A stretch of 64,000 nt of DNA from an uncultured Lachnospiraceae bacterium. Its GTDB lineage: Bacteria; Bacillota; Clostridia; Lachnospirales; Lachnospiraceae. Made by a program: the position numbers and the translations under genes. Under the pieces are notes generated by a model. The model was not told the origin of the DNA, ran no database searches, and saw only the letters and a list, made by a program, of their open reading frames with translations. This document shows, piece by piece, positions 63,894 through 64,000 of this stretch (the first letter of the stretch is position 1; each line of letters begins with the position of its first letter). The stretch lies in NCBI GenBank assembly GCA_934309145.1, contig CAKRCW010000006.1, positions 62,001 through 126,000 on the forward strand, written 5' to 3'.

Positions 63894-64000
63894 ATGGGCT
63901 TTTTTAAGGATTTCAAACGTGATTTTGCTCAGGCTGTCAATGAACTTATGCCTGATAAGGACGAGCTCGCTGAGGAATATGATGATGAAGATATGGTGAA
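63894..64000 (+). CDS. Probable bactofilin-type protein, N terminus only
   Basis: A start codon with AAGGAGG upstream begins a frame open to the end of the window (35 residues). MGFFKDFKRDFAQAVNELMP recalls the N terminus of polymer-forming cytoskeletal (bactofilin-like) proteins of Lachnospiraceae, but only from memory, and the conserved beta-helix lies outside the window. The visible remainder is acidic. Confidence 0.45.
   Translation, partial: MGFFKDFKRDFAQAVNELMPDKDELAEEYDDEDMV

Noticed and set aside
1..64000. tRNA, rRNA, insertion sequences, prophage genes
   Set aside because: None was recognised by eye in the gaps or coding regions; a covariance or profile search could still find a small RNA.

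Overview
The window is a gene-dense, AT-rich piece of a Gram-positive chromosome, most likely from an anaerobic member of the Lachnospiraceae (Clostridia). The reasons are the codon and base composition, strong AGGAGG ribosome binding sites, a sporulation sigma-G gene, a meso-DAP-type MurE, a monomeric group-B [FeFe] hydrogenase, a eukaryote-like NADP isocitrate dehydrogenase, a zinc-ribbon clostripain-type protease, and the Firmicutes order yicC-gmk-rpoZ-...-priA-def-fmt-rsmB-rlmN-stp-prkC-rsgA-rpe-thiN. The species cannot be fixed from the sequence alone. No rRNA, tRNA, CRISPR array, prophage or insertion sequence was recognised. Both ends of the window cut genes.

Layout. 1-2.1 kb: the end of an ABC transporter facing a lytic transglycosylase. 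2.2-2.3 kb: a near-perfect 62-bp inverted repeat. 2.4-8.1 kb: nnr, alr, an antitoxin-less MazF, a CorC-like CBS protein, YebC and a membrane protein. 8.2-10.5 kb: a membrane-anchored C11 protease. 10.6-13.9 kb: a MoxR/DUF58/membrane-protein operon. 14-18.6 kb: glgA, then cysteine and methionine synthesis (cysK, an Rrf2 regulator, metY). 18.7-22.7 kb: DUF378 protein, a PurF-like protein lacking the catalytic cysteine, an orphan response regulator, pncB. 22.7-27.7 kb: [FeFe] hydrogenase with an FHA protein, sigG, argH. 27.9-31.3 kb: a small membrane peptide with a transglutaminase-like protein, DUF5721, a U32-like protein and a DUF3592-like protein. 31.4-33.6 kb: htpG under a CIRCE operator. 34.3-35.5 kb: icd.

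35.6-42.6 kb is a tight four-gene block: a J-like/TPR protein, an HscC-like Hsp70, a small heat shock protein and RqcH. I read it as a protein quality-control operon that may link a dedicated Hsp70 system to rescue of stalled nascent chains. A 200-bp structured palindrome follows. 42.9-58.8 kb is the conserved translation, cell-wall and signalling run, with murE where coaBC normally lies, ending in thiN and putP. 59.0-59.9 kb holds two convergent RlmH-type proteins with complementary defects: one keeps the SAM site but lacks the C-terminal tail, the other keeps the tail but lacks the SAM-site glycines. 60-64 kb: a HAD phosphatase, an unusual PEP-synthase-like protein, an alpha/beta-hydrolase-like protein and the start of a probable bactofilin.

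The most promising leads are the complementary RlmH pair, the J-TPR/HscC/Hsp20/RqcH block, the PurF homologue without its glutaminase nucleophile, and the structured intergenic palindromes.
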